From: CBDCVY01 sp965223245 | GTDB taxonomy: Bacteria; Nitrospinota; Nitrospinia; Nitrospinales; Nitrospinaceae | NCBI GenBank assembly: GCA_965223245.1 | Contig: CBDCVY010000013.1 | Span: 3,596,001-3,660,000 of the forward strand | Length of the DNA stretch: 64,000 bases | Direction: 5' to 3' | Shown here: positions 42,681-51,878 of the stretch, one piece after another | Position numbering within the stretch: the first letter of the stretch is position 1 | How the letters are laid out: every line of letters starts with the position of its first letter | The notes under the pieces: generated by a model | Told to the model about the DNA's origin: nothing | The model's input: only the letters and a program-made list of their open reading frames with translations | Databases searched by the model: none | Program-made: the position numbers and the translations under genes

Positions 42681-42989
42681 TTAGTTGTAACAAAAATTAA
42701 TTTTGTCGACTAACTTCTTTGCAAAGCTTTTCTCTGAAATGTAAGGCTCAGATTCTTCATTATTTTCATCCAAAAATTCATTGTTGGGTTCAATTCCACT
42801 CTTGTCATTGAGTAAATGATCCACTAATTTTTTTCCATCCAAAACATAATCATGACCTTCCAAAAACTCAATCATGTCCATTTCTTTTAAAACCTCTAGA
42901 CAGTTCTTTACACCCTCCGATCCTAAAATTGCTTTATTTATTTCCATCCATAACAATTCGGCCATTTCTCTTTTTTTGTAATCTTCCAT
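42681..42989 (-). CDS. Hypothetical 102-residue protein
   Basis: I do not recognise this small acidic protein. It has predicted helices at the N-terminus (MEDYKKREMAELLWMEINKA), a central EFLEGHDYVLDGKKLVDHLL and a charged Asn/Glu-rich tail ending in KLVDKINFCYN. No membrane segment, signal peptide or metal motif is visible. A GGAAG precedes the ATG, supporting translation. It stands alone between the phosphohexomutase and another small minus-strand gene. Confidence 0.5.
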   Translation of the reverse strand: MEDYKKREMAELLWMEINKAILGSEGVKNCLEVLKEMDMIEFLEGHDYVLDGKKLVDHLLNDKSGIEPNNEFLDENNEESEPYISEKSFAKKLVDKINFCYN

Positions 42990-43149
42990 CTTCCATTCCT
43001 TTCAAAAATTCTCCAGTGTTTTAATATAAAAATATTCTAGAGCGGAAGAATTACAGAATGATGAGCAATGAGTCACAAAAGGGCAACATTGCTACAGTGT
43101 AAATCAAAGGACAAGGGTTGCGGAGTTATTGAGTTTAAATGTAGAAATT

Positions 43150-43347
43150 TCAAGAAAAGTCATGAAATTTTTTTTGGAGAATCTCAACGGGGTTTACATA
43201 TTTGTTACAAACGATAACAGCATTGAGGTTTAAAGATTTTTCAGAAATAGTTCCAAATTGGGAAAGTTTAATAGGTTTGGCCTGACAAGTGGAAATATCC
43301 AAAGCACAAAAATCACACATGTTTAAGGATTTTAGTTTTTCTGTCAT
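43150..43347 (-). CDS. Small Cys-containing hypothetical protein
   Basis: This 65-residue product has CDFC near residue 11, a further Cys at about 21 and one in VIVCNKYVNP near 47, which could make a small metal site. There is no match I recognise. An AAGG lies 6 nt before the ATG, a point in favour of a real gene, but the frame is short and AT-rich. Neighbours are another small unknown gene and the GspB-like gene, both on the same strand. Confidence 0.4.
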   Translation of the reverse strand: MTEKLKSLNMCDFCALDISTCQAKPIKLSQFGTISEKSLNLNAVIVCNKYVNPVEILQKKFHDFS

Positions 43348-43501
43348 ATAACCTTATCTTTATTAGCTACTTAGACCTTTCTTTTACAAAATACATAGAG
43401 AAATATTAATAAAAAGGGCCTGGTTAATAGGTTGGAGTCTAATGAATTTTATTGAAAACAGCATTTTTTCTTTCAGTAGAATCTATTTTAGAAAAAGAGT
43501 T

Positions 43502-44413
43502 TTATTTTCCAATTTCGAGGATAGCTTTACGGCCTTGGTGAGAAAAAATAGCGCGTTCGGGATCAATTTGTTTCAGAGTGGCTCCTAAAACATTCTCTCC
43601 AACTCTTAATTTTTGGTTTCGTTCTGAAGATGTGGAATAAAAAATATAATTAGATGGATTGTTTTCTCCAAAGAAAATAATTCCGCGTAATTGAAAGTCA
43701 GGGAGTGATGAATCAACTTCCATGTTGGGAAATATTTCTTCTTCGACCGGTATCATTTTTTTTGCTTTTTCAATTGCTTCATTCAATTCGACATCAATTT
43801 CTTCTTCTATTGCTTCTGCTTCTTCTATCTGTATAGGTTCTGACTCAACTGGTGGAACTGCTGCAGTAATAGTATGATTTGGTTTTTGAAGTGGGTTCTC
43901 CTCTAAGGCTACTGGATCAGATTCAGGAGATTCTTGAACAATTTGAGTTAACTCGGTTTCTTCTTTTGTGGAAGTTTCTAAAACTTTTTCCATGATTGGG
44001 GGTGACTTTTGAATTTCCTTGTCCTCTAAAGGCGGGATCTCTTTAACAGGTGGATTTTTTAAGGAAGATCCGATTTGCTGATCCTGGATGCTTGACATTG
44101 CAATTCCATTATAAATGGGCTTTGAGGAAAGGGTTTTAGGAATCTTTTTTATAATCGGTTTCATCGGAGCTAATGCAAATTCATTGGTAGGAAGGTTTTC
44201 TAGTTTAGGCAAACCCCAAAAAATTAAAAATATACCCAGTACGATACCTCCGGATACGAAACCTAATAACCACATCCAACGTTTTACTTTTTCTTTCGAT
44301 AAATAATTACTGTCTCCACTCTCATGAACCAATAAGTCTTGTAAGTCGAGATTTTTTTCAAGGAGGCTTTTTTCTTCCTCCAACTTTTTTAGAGATTTTA
44401 ATATAGTACTCAT
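43502..44413 (-). CDS. GspB-like (ExeB) secretion-accessory protein
   Basis: This 303-residue protein starts with MSTILKSLKKLEEEKS, the short N-terminal segment seen in GspB proteins, and has one membrane helix at about 46-67. A Pro/Glu-rich linker fills 70-225. The C-terminal domain (LRGIIFFGENNPSNYIFYST, then LRVGENVLGATLKQIDPERA) matches the GspB/GspC-type periplasmic domain. GspB works with the ATPase GspA (ExeA) to place the type II secretin in the peptidoglycan; here the partner is the upstream gene, overlapping by 4 bp. The acidic linker has low complexity. Confidence 0.75.
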   Translation of the reverse strand: MSTILKSLKKLEEEKSLLEKNLDLQDLLVHESGDSNYLSKEKVKRWMWLLGFVSGGIVLGIFLIFWGLPKLENLPTNEFALAPMKPIIKKIPKTLSSKPIYNGIAMSSIQDQQIGSSLKNPPVKEIPPLEDKEIQKSPPIMEKVLETSTKEETELTQIVQESPESDPVALEENPLQKPNHTITAAVPPVESEPIQIEEAEAIEEEIDVELNEAIEKAKKMIPVEEEIFPNMEVDSSLPDFQLRGIIFFGENNPSNYIFYSTSSERNQKLRVGENVLGATLKQIDPERAIFSHQGRKAILEIGK

Positions 44414-46524
44414 CGGCGCACTAATGTAGGGGTTGGATATATATTTAAAAGACTATATAACATTAGTTTACTTTCAGTTTTAAAGCGACCATCATCTTTT
44501 ATGTTATAGAAACGCTGAAACTTTGCAACCGCATCCTGAGTTTTTTTACCGTAGTTGGTCGCTTCCCTTCCTTGAAAAAAGCCCAATAGCCTGAGGTTTT
44601 TTTGTAACCAAATCGATTCTTTACCTTCATGCCCTAATTCCAAAACTTCTGGAAGATTTTCAAAGTCTTGCCATACAATCGAAACTCTATGATTCAGTAA
44701 CGGTTCAATAGTAGATAATGGAATTTCAAGTTTGTCGACCGATCCAAAAATTCCATTTGAGCCTTGGATCGAAATTAAAGCCATGTATTTTGTCCCCTGC
44801 GCATTGGGCAGGTTTACCTCTAGTATAGCTGGGTAGTTTAAAGTAGTTAAATGCTTAATGGTTCCATTCATATCAAAAATGGAAAGCCCAAATGCTTCCT
44901 CTAACTCAGAGGGGTCGAATTTAGAGGCAGCACGAATTTCCTCTGAAGCAATATCCCAACTTTGGAGTATCCATTTAAGAGCCTCCACTCGGCTTTCTTC
45001 TAATGTTAGGCTGGACAGATAAGTAACAAGTTTGTCAGTTTTCGACAAACGCAAGAGATCTAAAGAGACTCTCTGGGCCGGGGTTCCGGGTTCCTCAGAA
45101 ATTGTTTCAACGGTTGATGGTACTGGAGTAAATTTCTCTTTTTTGGGTTTGCTTTGAAAAGCGTAAGATTTTGTGCCGGGTTTTTGATCAGGTATTAATT
45201 CTGTATCTTTATTAGACAGTCCGCTTGCCTGAACAAATTGTTCAAGTTTTTTTCCAAATAGTTCATCTGAAGAAAAGTTAAAATCCACCAGATAGTGTAA
45301 ACTCACCAATACTATTGCCGCAGCGGCTACCGCAGAGCCTATTACTTTTCCAAAAACTCCCCAACCGTTGGCTTTGTAAGCTGTGCCGCCAATATCTTTT
45401 GCAGCAAGCTTAACAATTTTTGGGGTAATTCGTTTTGTATTCTTTGTATAAGCAATTAATAATGCACGGTCCGCCAAGACGTTAATCATCCGAGGAATTC
45501 CATGCGTCATTTTGTAAATCCAGTCACAGGCTGCGGGTTCAAAAAACACTCGGCCCTTACCCCCGGCAACATTAAGTCGATGTTGCACATATCCTCGGGT
45601 TTCTCTTTTATTGAGTGGAAGTAATTTCCATTGAATGGTGATACGTTGGCGCAACTGACGCAGTTTGGTTTGGCGCAATACATCGTCTAATTCAGGCTGT
45701 CCAATTAGAATGATATGAATTAATTTTTCAGTGTCTGTTTCTAAATTCGAAAGTAACCTTAATTCTTCCAGGATAGATGAACTCAGGTTTTGAGCTTCAT
45801 CAATAATAACTGCAACACGATGTCCTAATTTACGTTTTTGCAACAGGAACTGATTCAAATCGTGCAAAAGATCTCTCTTGTTGCGGCGTTCACTTTTTAG
45901 ACCAAATTCGGAATTTATGGACTGTAATAAATCTAATGAGCTGATACAAGGGTGGAAAATGTATGCAAAATGAAAATCGTCACCTAAGTCTTTTAAAAAG
46001 CTGCGACAAATAGTGGTTTTCCCGGTGCCGACTTCCCCGACTACTTTCAAAAAACCATTATTATGCTGTAGACCAAAGACCAAGTGTGCCAATACTTCTT
46101 TGTGTTTTGCGCTTAAGTAAAGATACTTGGGGTCAGGAGTTAAATCAAAAGGTTTTTCCTTAAAACCAAAATAGTCCAAATAAACACTGTTATGGTTTTT
46201 CCTTTTAAAGGATTGTTCTACCTCACCAACAACACGCTTTTTAACCTGCTTCAAAGTTTCCAAAGACTCCGGAATTCCCGGTGGATCTGGAATATTTTGA
46301 GACCTGTGATAGGCCAACCGTTTGGAAGGGTTCGACAATGTGTCATATGCTTTTTGTATTTGTAAAATCTGTTCTCTGGAATAGCTGACCTTTTGTCCTG
46401 AATGATTTTTTTTCTGATCAATTGCAGAAATTCTATTTCTATAAGCGGTGGTGATTTCCTTTAATGAAGATGAGGGGGGAATCCCTAAAAGATGATAATA
46501 ATCTGGATGTTGAACCTTATCCAT
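44410..46524 (-). CDS. ExeA/GspA-like ATPase with J-like and PG-binding domains
   Basis: This 704-residue protein has an unusual build. Residues 7-75 read as a J domain (YYHLLGIPPSSSLKEITTAY, then AYDTLSNPSKRLAYH), but the HPD tripeptide is absent: the loop reads IDQKKNHSG. Next comes an ExeA-type AAA ATPase with YFGFKEKPFDLTPDP, Walker A GEVGTGKTT (163-171) and Walker B VAVIIDEAQNL (238-248). A membrane helix follows at about 390-410, and a PG-binding_1 domain lies near the C-terminus (ESIWLQKNLRLLGFFQG, KFQRFYNIKDDG). GspA/ExeA proteins remodel peptidoglycan for secretin assembly. The next gene encodes its GspB-like partner; the J-like part is the novelty. Confidence 0.85.
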   Translation of the reverse strand: MDKVQHPDYYHLLGIPPSSSLKEITTAYRNRISAIDQKKNHSGQKVSYSREQILQIQKAYDTLSNPSKRLAYHRSQNIPDPPGIPESLETLKQVKKRVVGEVEQSFKRKNHNSVYLDYFGFKEKPFDLTPDPKYLYLSAKHKEVLAHLVFGLQHNNGFLKVVGEVGTGKTTICRSFLKDLGDDFHFAYIFHPCISSLDLLQSINSEFGLKSERRNKRDLLHDLNQFLLQKRKLGHRVAVIIDEAQNLSSSILEELRLLSNLETDTEKLIHIILIGQPELDDVLRQTKLRQLRQRITIQWKLLPLNKRETRGYVQHRLNVAGGKGRVFFEPAACDWIYKMTHGIPRMINVLADRALLIAYTKNTKRITPKIVKLAAKDIGGTAYKANGWGVFGKVIGSAVAAAAIVLVSLHYLVDFNFSSDELFGKKLEQFVQASGLSNKDTELIPDQKPGTKSYAFQSKPKKEKFTPVPSTVETISEEPGTPAQRVSLDLLRLSKTDKLVTYLSSLTLEESRVEALKWILQSWDIASEEIRAASKFDPSELEEAFGLSIFDMNGTIKHLTTLNYPAILEVNLPNAQGTKYMALISIQGSNGIFGSVDKLEIPLSTIEPLLNHRVSIVWQDFENLPEVLELGHEGKESIWLQKNLRLLGFFQGREATNYGKKTQDAVAKFQRFYNIKDDGRFKTESKLMLYSLLNIYPTPTLVRR

Positions 46525-46823
46525 GGTTTAGAAAAATCCTTAATTAATACTTTGCTTTATTATCGACTTGAAATCACTTGGAATAATAATTCTAAAATTG
46601 TGGAGCCATGCCTCAAGTCTGGAAATAGCAACTGCTAAAACGGGCCAAATTTAGGAACTTTAGGTAATGCCTTACTATACAATTAGTTGACCTATAAGTA
46701 AATGAAAAATATTCCGATAACGCTTTAAAAATCAAACCGTTCTTACAAAATTCTATAAAACTGAATTACCTTCATCAAATTGATTGTCATTTCGGAAGTT
46801 ACACATTCTATCAATTTTTTGGG

Positions 46824-48056
46824 TTAAAAAGAAGCGGGTCGATTTGTGGGTTTTATGGGGTGGGCTTTTATATAAGTGGTTTCAACGAAATTTTCCCCGA
46901 AATAATAAAACAGGTCGCGATAATCATTGGTTTTTAGCACAATAAAGTTTGCATATTGTTTGGGAAGCAATCCACCATATTCCTTAGCATGGCCCAATGC
47001 TTTTGCTGATCCATAAGTAGCCGCGGCCAGAGCTTGTTCAGGTGAAATACGGTATAGAGACGCTGCTAAGTACAAAACGGTTTGCATATTATAGGTTGGA
47101 GAACTGCCGGGGTTACAATCTGTTGCCAGAGCTAGGGATATTCCCGCATCAATAAATGAATGTACCAATGGATGTTTTTCTCCGCCTAAAAAAAATGTCA
47201 CTCCTGGCATGAGTACAGCAGTAGTACCTGACGCTCGCATAGCTTGAATGTCTTTTGGACCTGCAAATTCTAAATGGTCACAAGAAAGGGCACCTAATTT
47301 TGCCGCTTCATAACATCCTCCTTGGTGCGAAAGTTCTTCTACGTGGGCTCGTAAATCAAATCCTAATAACTTGGCTTGTAAAAATAATCTTCGTAAATCC
47401 GCTGGAGTGAAAACGCCTTTTTCACAAAAAATATCGACTCCATCTGCAAGTCCGCAAAATCGGGGTAAATTCTCCATAATAGATTCAAAGTAGACTGACT
47501 TTTTTAAACCAGGAGGAATTGCGTGGGCACCAAGATAAGTGAGTGTGATTGGAGCGGGAAATGCTTTACGAAGTTTTTGTCCAACACGCAGGATTTTCAT
47601 TTCAGAATCCAAGTTGAGTCCGTAGCCGCTTTTTATTTCAAAGGCTGTAGTCCCTAAAGCCATCATTCGGCGGATTCTTTTTTTGGCTGAACTCAATAAT
47701 GTTTTTTCCGAGGCTTCCCGTGTGGTTCTTACCGTGTCATGAATTCCACCTCCTCTTTTTAAAATTTCCAAATAGTTGGATCCGCTCAATCTATCTTCCA
47801 TTTCATCTTTTCTTTCGCCAGCATAAATTAAGTGGGTATGGCAGTCTACCAATCCAGGTATCACAGCATGTCCTTTGAGGTCAATTACCTGGCTATAACG
47901 ATTTGAAGGTTTAATTTCAGAGTCTCGCACGATCTTGTCAATTCTTTCATTGCGAACCAACAGAGCACAATTTTCTCTAAGTCTTACCCCCGGTAAAGTA
48001 GAGGCATCAACTTGAACTAATTGGCTAATGTTTCGAAAGCAAATGGTATCGCCCAT
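46824..48056 (-). CDS. hutI: Imidazolonepropionase
   Basis: HutI opens imidazolone propionate to formiminoglutamate in histidine degradation. The amidohydrolase zinc motif is DCHTHLIYAGER. The second metal-binding His lies in LRAHVEELSHQGG, and DHLEFAG and LATDCNPGSSPTYNMQTVL follow in family order. The 410-residue length is normal. It lies 23 bp downstream of hutU on the same strand. A 299-bp AT-rich spacer without a gene separates it from the ExeA-like gene. Confidence 0.96.
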   Translation of the reverse strand: MGDTICFRNISQLVQVDASTLPGVRLRENCALLVRNERIDKIVRDSEIKPSNRYSQVIDLKGHAVIPGLVDCHTHLIYAGERKDEMEDRLSGSNYLEILKRGGGIHDTVRTTREASEKTLLSSAKKRIRRMMALGTTAFEIKSGYGLNLDSEMKILRVGQKLRKAFPAPITLTYLGAHAIPPGLKKSVYFESIMENLPRFCGLADGVDIFCEKGVFTPADLRRLFLQAKLLGFDLRAHVEELSHQGGCYEAAKLGALSCDHLEFAGPKDIQAMRASGTTAVLMPGVTFFLGGEKHPLVHSFIDAGISLALATDCNPGSSPTYNMQTVLYLAASLYRISPEQALAAATYGSAKALGHAKEYGGLLPKQYANFIVLKTNDYRDLFYYFGENFVETTYIKAHPIKPTNRPASF

Positions 48057-48079
48057 AACAATTTCCCGGATACACCTGA

Positions 48080-49822
48080 TTAAGGTTTTGGAAGATTCAG
48101 TTTTCGATTTCGTGCAACTTCTTTGGCATGCTTATACCCGGCATCAACATGGCGTGCTACCCCTAAACCGGGGTCATTGGTGAGAACGCGATCCAGGCGT
48201 TCGGCTTTATCCTTCGAACCATCCGCCACAACTACCATTCCCGCGTGCAATGAGTTACCCATTCCCACCCCTCCACCGTGATGATAACTTACCCAACTTG
48301 CTCCGGAGACAGCATTAATTGCAAAGTTTAAAAGTGGCCAGTCTGCCACAGCGTCGCTGCCATCTATCATATTTTCTGTTTCCCTGTTTGGTGAGGCCAC
48401 ACTGCCACAATCCAAATGATCTCGGCCAATAACAATCGGGGCGGTGACTTTACCCTTTTGAACAAGACGATTCATTACTTGTCCCATTTTTGCGCGTTCT
48501 CCATAGCCTAACCAGCACACTCTTGTAGGCAAACCAAGAATTGGAACTTGCGCTTGTGCTTTTAAAATCCAACGATGAAGAGATTTGTTTTTTGGGAAAG
48601 TATCGATTACGGCTTGGTCGACGGCATATAAATCCTTTTGGGTTCCCGAGAGTAATGCCCATCGAAATGGTCCCTGACCTTCGCAAAATAGGGGCCGGAT
48701 ATATGCAGGTACAAATCCGGGATAAATAAAAGTACCGTCTGATTTTCGTACCTTCAGTCCACCCAACTCAGCCTGGCCACGTAAATTGTTTCCGTAATCA
48801 AATACTACCGCACCAAGTTTTTGCAATTGGATCATTGCACGTGTGTGTTTTACTGTAGTGGCAAGTGATCGCTTACGATATTCTTCAGGTGAGTGGCTCC
48901 GAAGTTTTAACAAAGTTTTATAATCTTTTCCTTCGGGAACATAATCCATCAAATTGTGGGCAGAAGTCTGGTCAGTAACGATATCAGGAATACGTTTCAT
49001 TTTGACTAACTGCTCGGCAACTGTAGCCCCATTAGCAACAATTCCAACGCTTAATGGTTGGCTATTAGCTAATCCCTCATCAATCCGTTGTAAGGCTTTT
49101 TCTAGGGAAGGAGAGACATGATCGAGATAACCTTCTTTTAACCGACGTTTTACTTGTGCAGGGTCGACCTCGGCCACTAAAACACAAGCATCATTCATGG
49201 TTCCTGCTAAAGGTTGAGCGGCTCCCATGTTTCCTAAACCTGCTGTATAAATCCATTTTCCTAAAAGTGTAGAAGTATCAAAATCGATTTTTCTGCAAGC
49301 CCCAAAGGTTTCGTAGGTACCTTGTAATATTCCTTGAGTGCCAATATAAATCCAACTGCCTGCGGTCATTTGGCCATACATCATCAAACCCATATTGTCC
49401 AAATGATCAAAATGTTCATCAGTGGCATATTTGGGCACCAGATTCGAATTAGCTATGATTACCCGGGGAGCAGAGGGGTGCGATTTTGCCAAATAAACCG
49501 GTTTGCCGGATTGGACGCACAAAGTTTCATCACGTTTTAAATTTTTAAGGGTTTTAACCAGACGATGATATTCCTTCCAGTTTCTGGCTGCTCTACCTGA
49601 TCCGCCATAGACAATCAGTTGTTTCCAATTCAAAGCTACCCGATCATCCAAGTTATTTTGTAACATGCGTAGTGCAGCTTCGGTATCCCAGTCACAACAG
49701 CGGAGGTTAAGAGAAGTACTAGCCCTGGGAGCCCGCTTTGGGCAAAGGTTCATAAACATGGGGCGAGCTTTTAATGTTTTTGTGGAGGATTTATTTTTTG
49801 CTTTTTTGGGGGTCACTTTCAT
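48080..49822 (-). CDS. hutU: Urocanate hydratase
   Basis: HutU hydrates urocanate to imidazolone propionate with NAD+ as a cofactor. The 580-residue protein shows the family landmarks: VYGGSGRAARNWKEYH, MTAGSWIYIGTQGILQGTYE, GNMGAAQPLAGTMN, and RPLFCEGQGPFRWALLSG with the active-site Cys. VSYHHGGGVGMGNSLHAGMV closes the NAD site. It lies upstream of hutI and downstream of the HutG-like gene. No hutH is in the window. Confidence 0.97.
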   Translation of the reverse strand: MKVTPKKAKNKSSTKTLKARPMFMNLCPKRAPRASTSLNLRCCDWDTEAALRMLQNNLDDRVALNWKQLIVYGGSGRAARNWKEYHRLVKTLKNLKRDETLCVQSGKPVYLAKSHPSAPRVIIANSNLVPKYATDEHFDHLDNMGLMMYGQMTAGSWIYIGTQGILQGTYETFGACRKIDFDTSTLLGKWIYTAGLGNMGAAQPLAGTMNDACVLVAEVDPAQVKRRLKEGYLDHVSPSLEKALQRIDEGLANSQPLSVGIVANGATVAEQLVKMKRIPDIVTDQTSAHNLMDYVPEGKDYKTLLKLRSHSPEEYRKRSLATTVKHTRAMIQLQKLGAVVFDYGNNLRGQAELGGLKVRKSDGTFIYPGFVPAYIRPLFCEGQGPFRWALLSGTQKDLYAVDQAVIDTFPKNKSLHRWILKAQAQVPILGLPTRVCWLGYGERAKMGQVMNRLVQKGKVTAPIVIGRDHLDCGSVASPNRETENMIDGSDAVADWPLLNFAINAVSGASWVSYHHGGGVGMGNSLHAGMVVVADGSKDKAERLDRVLTNDPGLGVARHVDAGYKHAKEVARNRKLNLPKP

Positions 49823-49899
49823 ACTGTTTTGTATGTGGAGAACAATTTGTAAGTGAACAAAATTTAGAAAAGTTTACTGACTCAATATTATCATTTTAG

Positions 49900-50826
49900 T
49901 CATGATCTTGTCAGTTTTCGCGTCGCTAGGCCTAAACAAAAGTGATAGAAAATGCTTACTGCCAATCGACCGGTTCGCTCTTCTTCTATAAGAGGGTTGT
50001 ATTCGGAAAGATCAAATAATTGTACTTTAGGATTGCTTCCTGCCACAAAAGCAATTTCTATTGCATCTCTTGCAGTCAACCCCATGGGGCTGGGACAGGA
50101 TACTCCCGGAGAGTCGGAGGAGCAAATCGAGTCTAAATCGAAACTCACGAATATATAGTCACAATCCCAGGCTAATTTACCCAAAGCACACCGAAAAGCA
50201 TTTTCTACAGCTTCTTCTTTATATATATCTGATAGCCAAACAATATGGCCACCATGTTTTTTTACGAACTTGGTGTGTTCTGCACTGCACTGACTGCCTT
50301 GTGATGCAAATTCGATCAAATGTTTTCCTGAAAATCGAGAGTCCTCCAACATCAATCGAAAGGGAGAACCGCTATGGGCTTGATTATTTTTTAGAGGACG
50401 AACATCCAAATGAGCATCAATATTAATAACACCAATGGTTTTTTTGGATTGATGATTTATTAAAGCACAAAAGTTTGGGAAAGATTGGTCATTTCCCCCA
50501 CCCAGGACAAAGGGTATAGCGTCTTTTTTTAATATAGATTCAACTTGATTAGTTAATTTCTGATGAGCTTGTTCCAGCATTAGTCCAGATTCAATATTGC
50601 CGGCATCTGAAATATTAATGGAGTTCAGGTCTAAATGAAACTCCGGGTTTATAGCTGTTCCAAACCTCTGAATCCATTGACGAAATTTTTCTGGGCCATA
50701 AGCCGATCCGGAACGTCCTCCATTGATTTCAACTCCTTGATCATAAGGAAACCCAAGAAGGACTATATCTCCTTCATCAGATTTCCGAATTAGATCAACT
50801 AAGCGCACATCTTCATTTTCATTCAT
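49900..50826 (-). CDS. HutG-like formimidoylglutamase with altered metal site
   Basis: This 308-residue protein belongs to the arginase/agmatinase/formimidoylglutamase ureohydrolase family. Metal ligands D137, H139 and D141 are in NIDAHLDVRP, and D230 and D232 in SFDLDSI. The first metal-binding position, His in GGDH or GGGH, is Asn here (N112 in GGGND, codon AAT). The adjacent hutU and hutI genes favour formiminoglutamate hydrolysis to glutamate and formamide. To my knowledge, Asn at this position is also seen in some eukaryotic formiminoglutamases, so activity is not excluded. No confident gene symbol is assigned. Confidence 0.8.
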   Translation of the reverse strand: MNENEDVRLVDLIRKSDEGDIVLLGFPYDQGVEINGGRSGSAYGPEKFRQWIQRFGTAINPEFHLDLNSINISDAGNIESGLMLEQAHQKLTNQVESILKKDAIPFVLGGGNDQSFPNFCALINHQSKKTIGVINIDAHLDVRPLKNNQAHSGSPFRLMLEDSRFSGKHLIEFASQGSQCSAEHTKFVKKHGGHIVWLSDIYKEEAVENAFRCALGKLAWDCDYIFVSFDLDSICSSDSPGVSCPSPMGLTARDAIEIAFVAGSNPKVQLFDLSEYNPLIEEERTGRLAVSIFYHFCLGLATRKLTRS

Positions 50827-51028
50827 GAGCTTCTTATAGTCTTTTCTAGTTGATTTGTAAACAGAGCAATTTTCATGGCTTTAGGAAGAAATTTGATTGT
50901 ATTCCTTCATGCAATTTACCCGTTCTAACCTTTATTATCAAGGGTTCTGGCTTGTGTTCTTAATGAGGATTTGTTAGTATTTTTCCATTCAACTTTAATT
51001 TTAAGAAATCAATTGTAGGAGATTTAAA

Positions 51029-51343
51029 ATGTCAAGTTCCGTAGAAGCGTTAAAGCAGGCCGTTATCCTGGAAAAACAAGCTTTGGAACAGTATCAAATT
51101 GCATCGGATAATTCACTTCATGCAGAAACCAAGCAAGAATTAGAAAAGTATCTTTCAGATAAGCAACAAAAAATCGATGCTCTTTCTTGGATGATAATGG
51201 CAGAATCCGGGACCATAGAGAAATCAGACGAAGCACCTCAAGAAAACGGAGCACAAAAACTCGCTGCAGGGAAATGTCCTTTTTCTGGAGAGCTAGCAAA
51301 AATGGGAATCGATATAACTAAAATGTCGAAACCTGATTTATAA
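51029..51343 (+). CDS. Small helical protein, possibly ferritin-like half
   Basis: This 104-residue protein begins with two amphipathic helices (EALKQAVILEKQALEQYQIA, then TKQELEKYLSDKQQKIDALS) whose E-x5-Y spacing recalls one helix pair of the rubrerythrin/ferritin-like fold. An ExxH metal motif is not visible, so iron binding is unproven. The tail ends in KCPFSGELAKMGIDITKM. GTAGGAG precedes the ATG. The next gene starts 7-19 bp downstream. I cannot assign a function. Confidence 0.55.
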   Translation: MSSSVEALKQAVILEKQALEQYQIASDNSLHAETKQELEKYLSDKQQKIDALSWMIMAESGTIEKSDEAPQENGAQKLAAGKCPFSGELAKMGIDITKMSKPDL

Positions 51344-51362
51344 TTTTTTTTTGAGATTTCTA

Positions 51363-51785
51363 ATGAATTTACAATCACCTGATGAGATTTTAATCGAATG
51401 TGGAGCCTGTGGAATTGAAAATATTTTTTCGGAATATACACCTGGTAAATTTCTAATATGTAATCAGTGCCGCGATGGTTTATTGCACCCAAATTTCAAT
51501 GACACTCACAATGAATATCGATGTCAAGATTGTGGATTTTCAATTTGTTTATTAAAAGAGACTGAGTTTGAAGTAGGTAACACACCCTGCAGATGCAGCA
51601 GCTTAAATATTTTACCTGTTAAACCTTCCCAACTTTATGATTTAGCAAATAAAGCCGGGGCTTTCAATGAGGAAGAGGATTTAGAGAAAGGAAGTAGCTT
51701 TGATTGGTATCGTTCAGAACCTGAGAATGAAAATTCATTAAAGGACTATAATGAAATGTTCGATCAGGATCCGGGAGCTAATTGA
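51363..51785 (+). CDS. Zinc-ribbon-like hypothetical protein
   Basis: The 140-residue protein carries Cys pairs CGAC and CNQC, about 20 residues apart, then CQDC and CRC, which look like two zinc ribbons in the first 80 residues. The C-terminal 50 residues are acidic. I choose ATG 51363; a TTG 12 bp upstream is also possible. The ribosome-binding site is weak, so translation may be coupled to the small helical gene. No function can be assigned; small zinc-ribbon proteins often bind nucleic acid or protein partners. Confidence 0.5.
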   Translation: MNLQSPDEILIECGACGIENIFSEYTPGKFLICNQCRDGLLHPNFNDTHNEYRCQDCGFSICLLKETEFEVGNTPCRCSSLNILPVKPSQLYDLANKAGAFNEEEDLEKGSSFDWYRSEPENENSLKDYNEMFDQDPGAN

Positions 51786-51878
51786 ACCCTATGAGATAAA
51801 TATTAATTCAAATAAGTCTCAAACAATGGGAGCAACCTTTGGTTGATAGAATAGAATTTTTTTGGAGGGGAATTCTAT

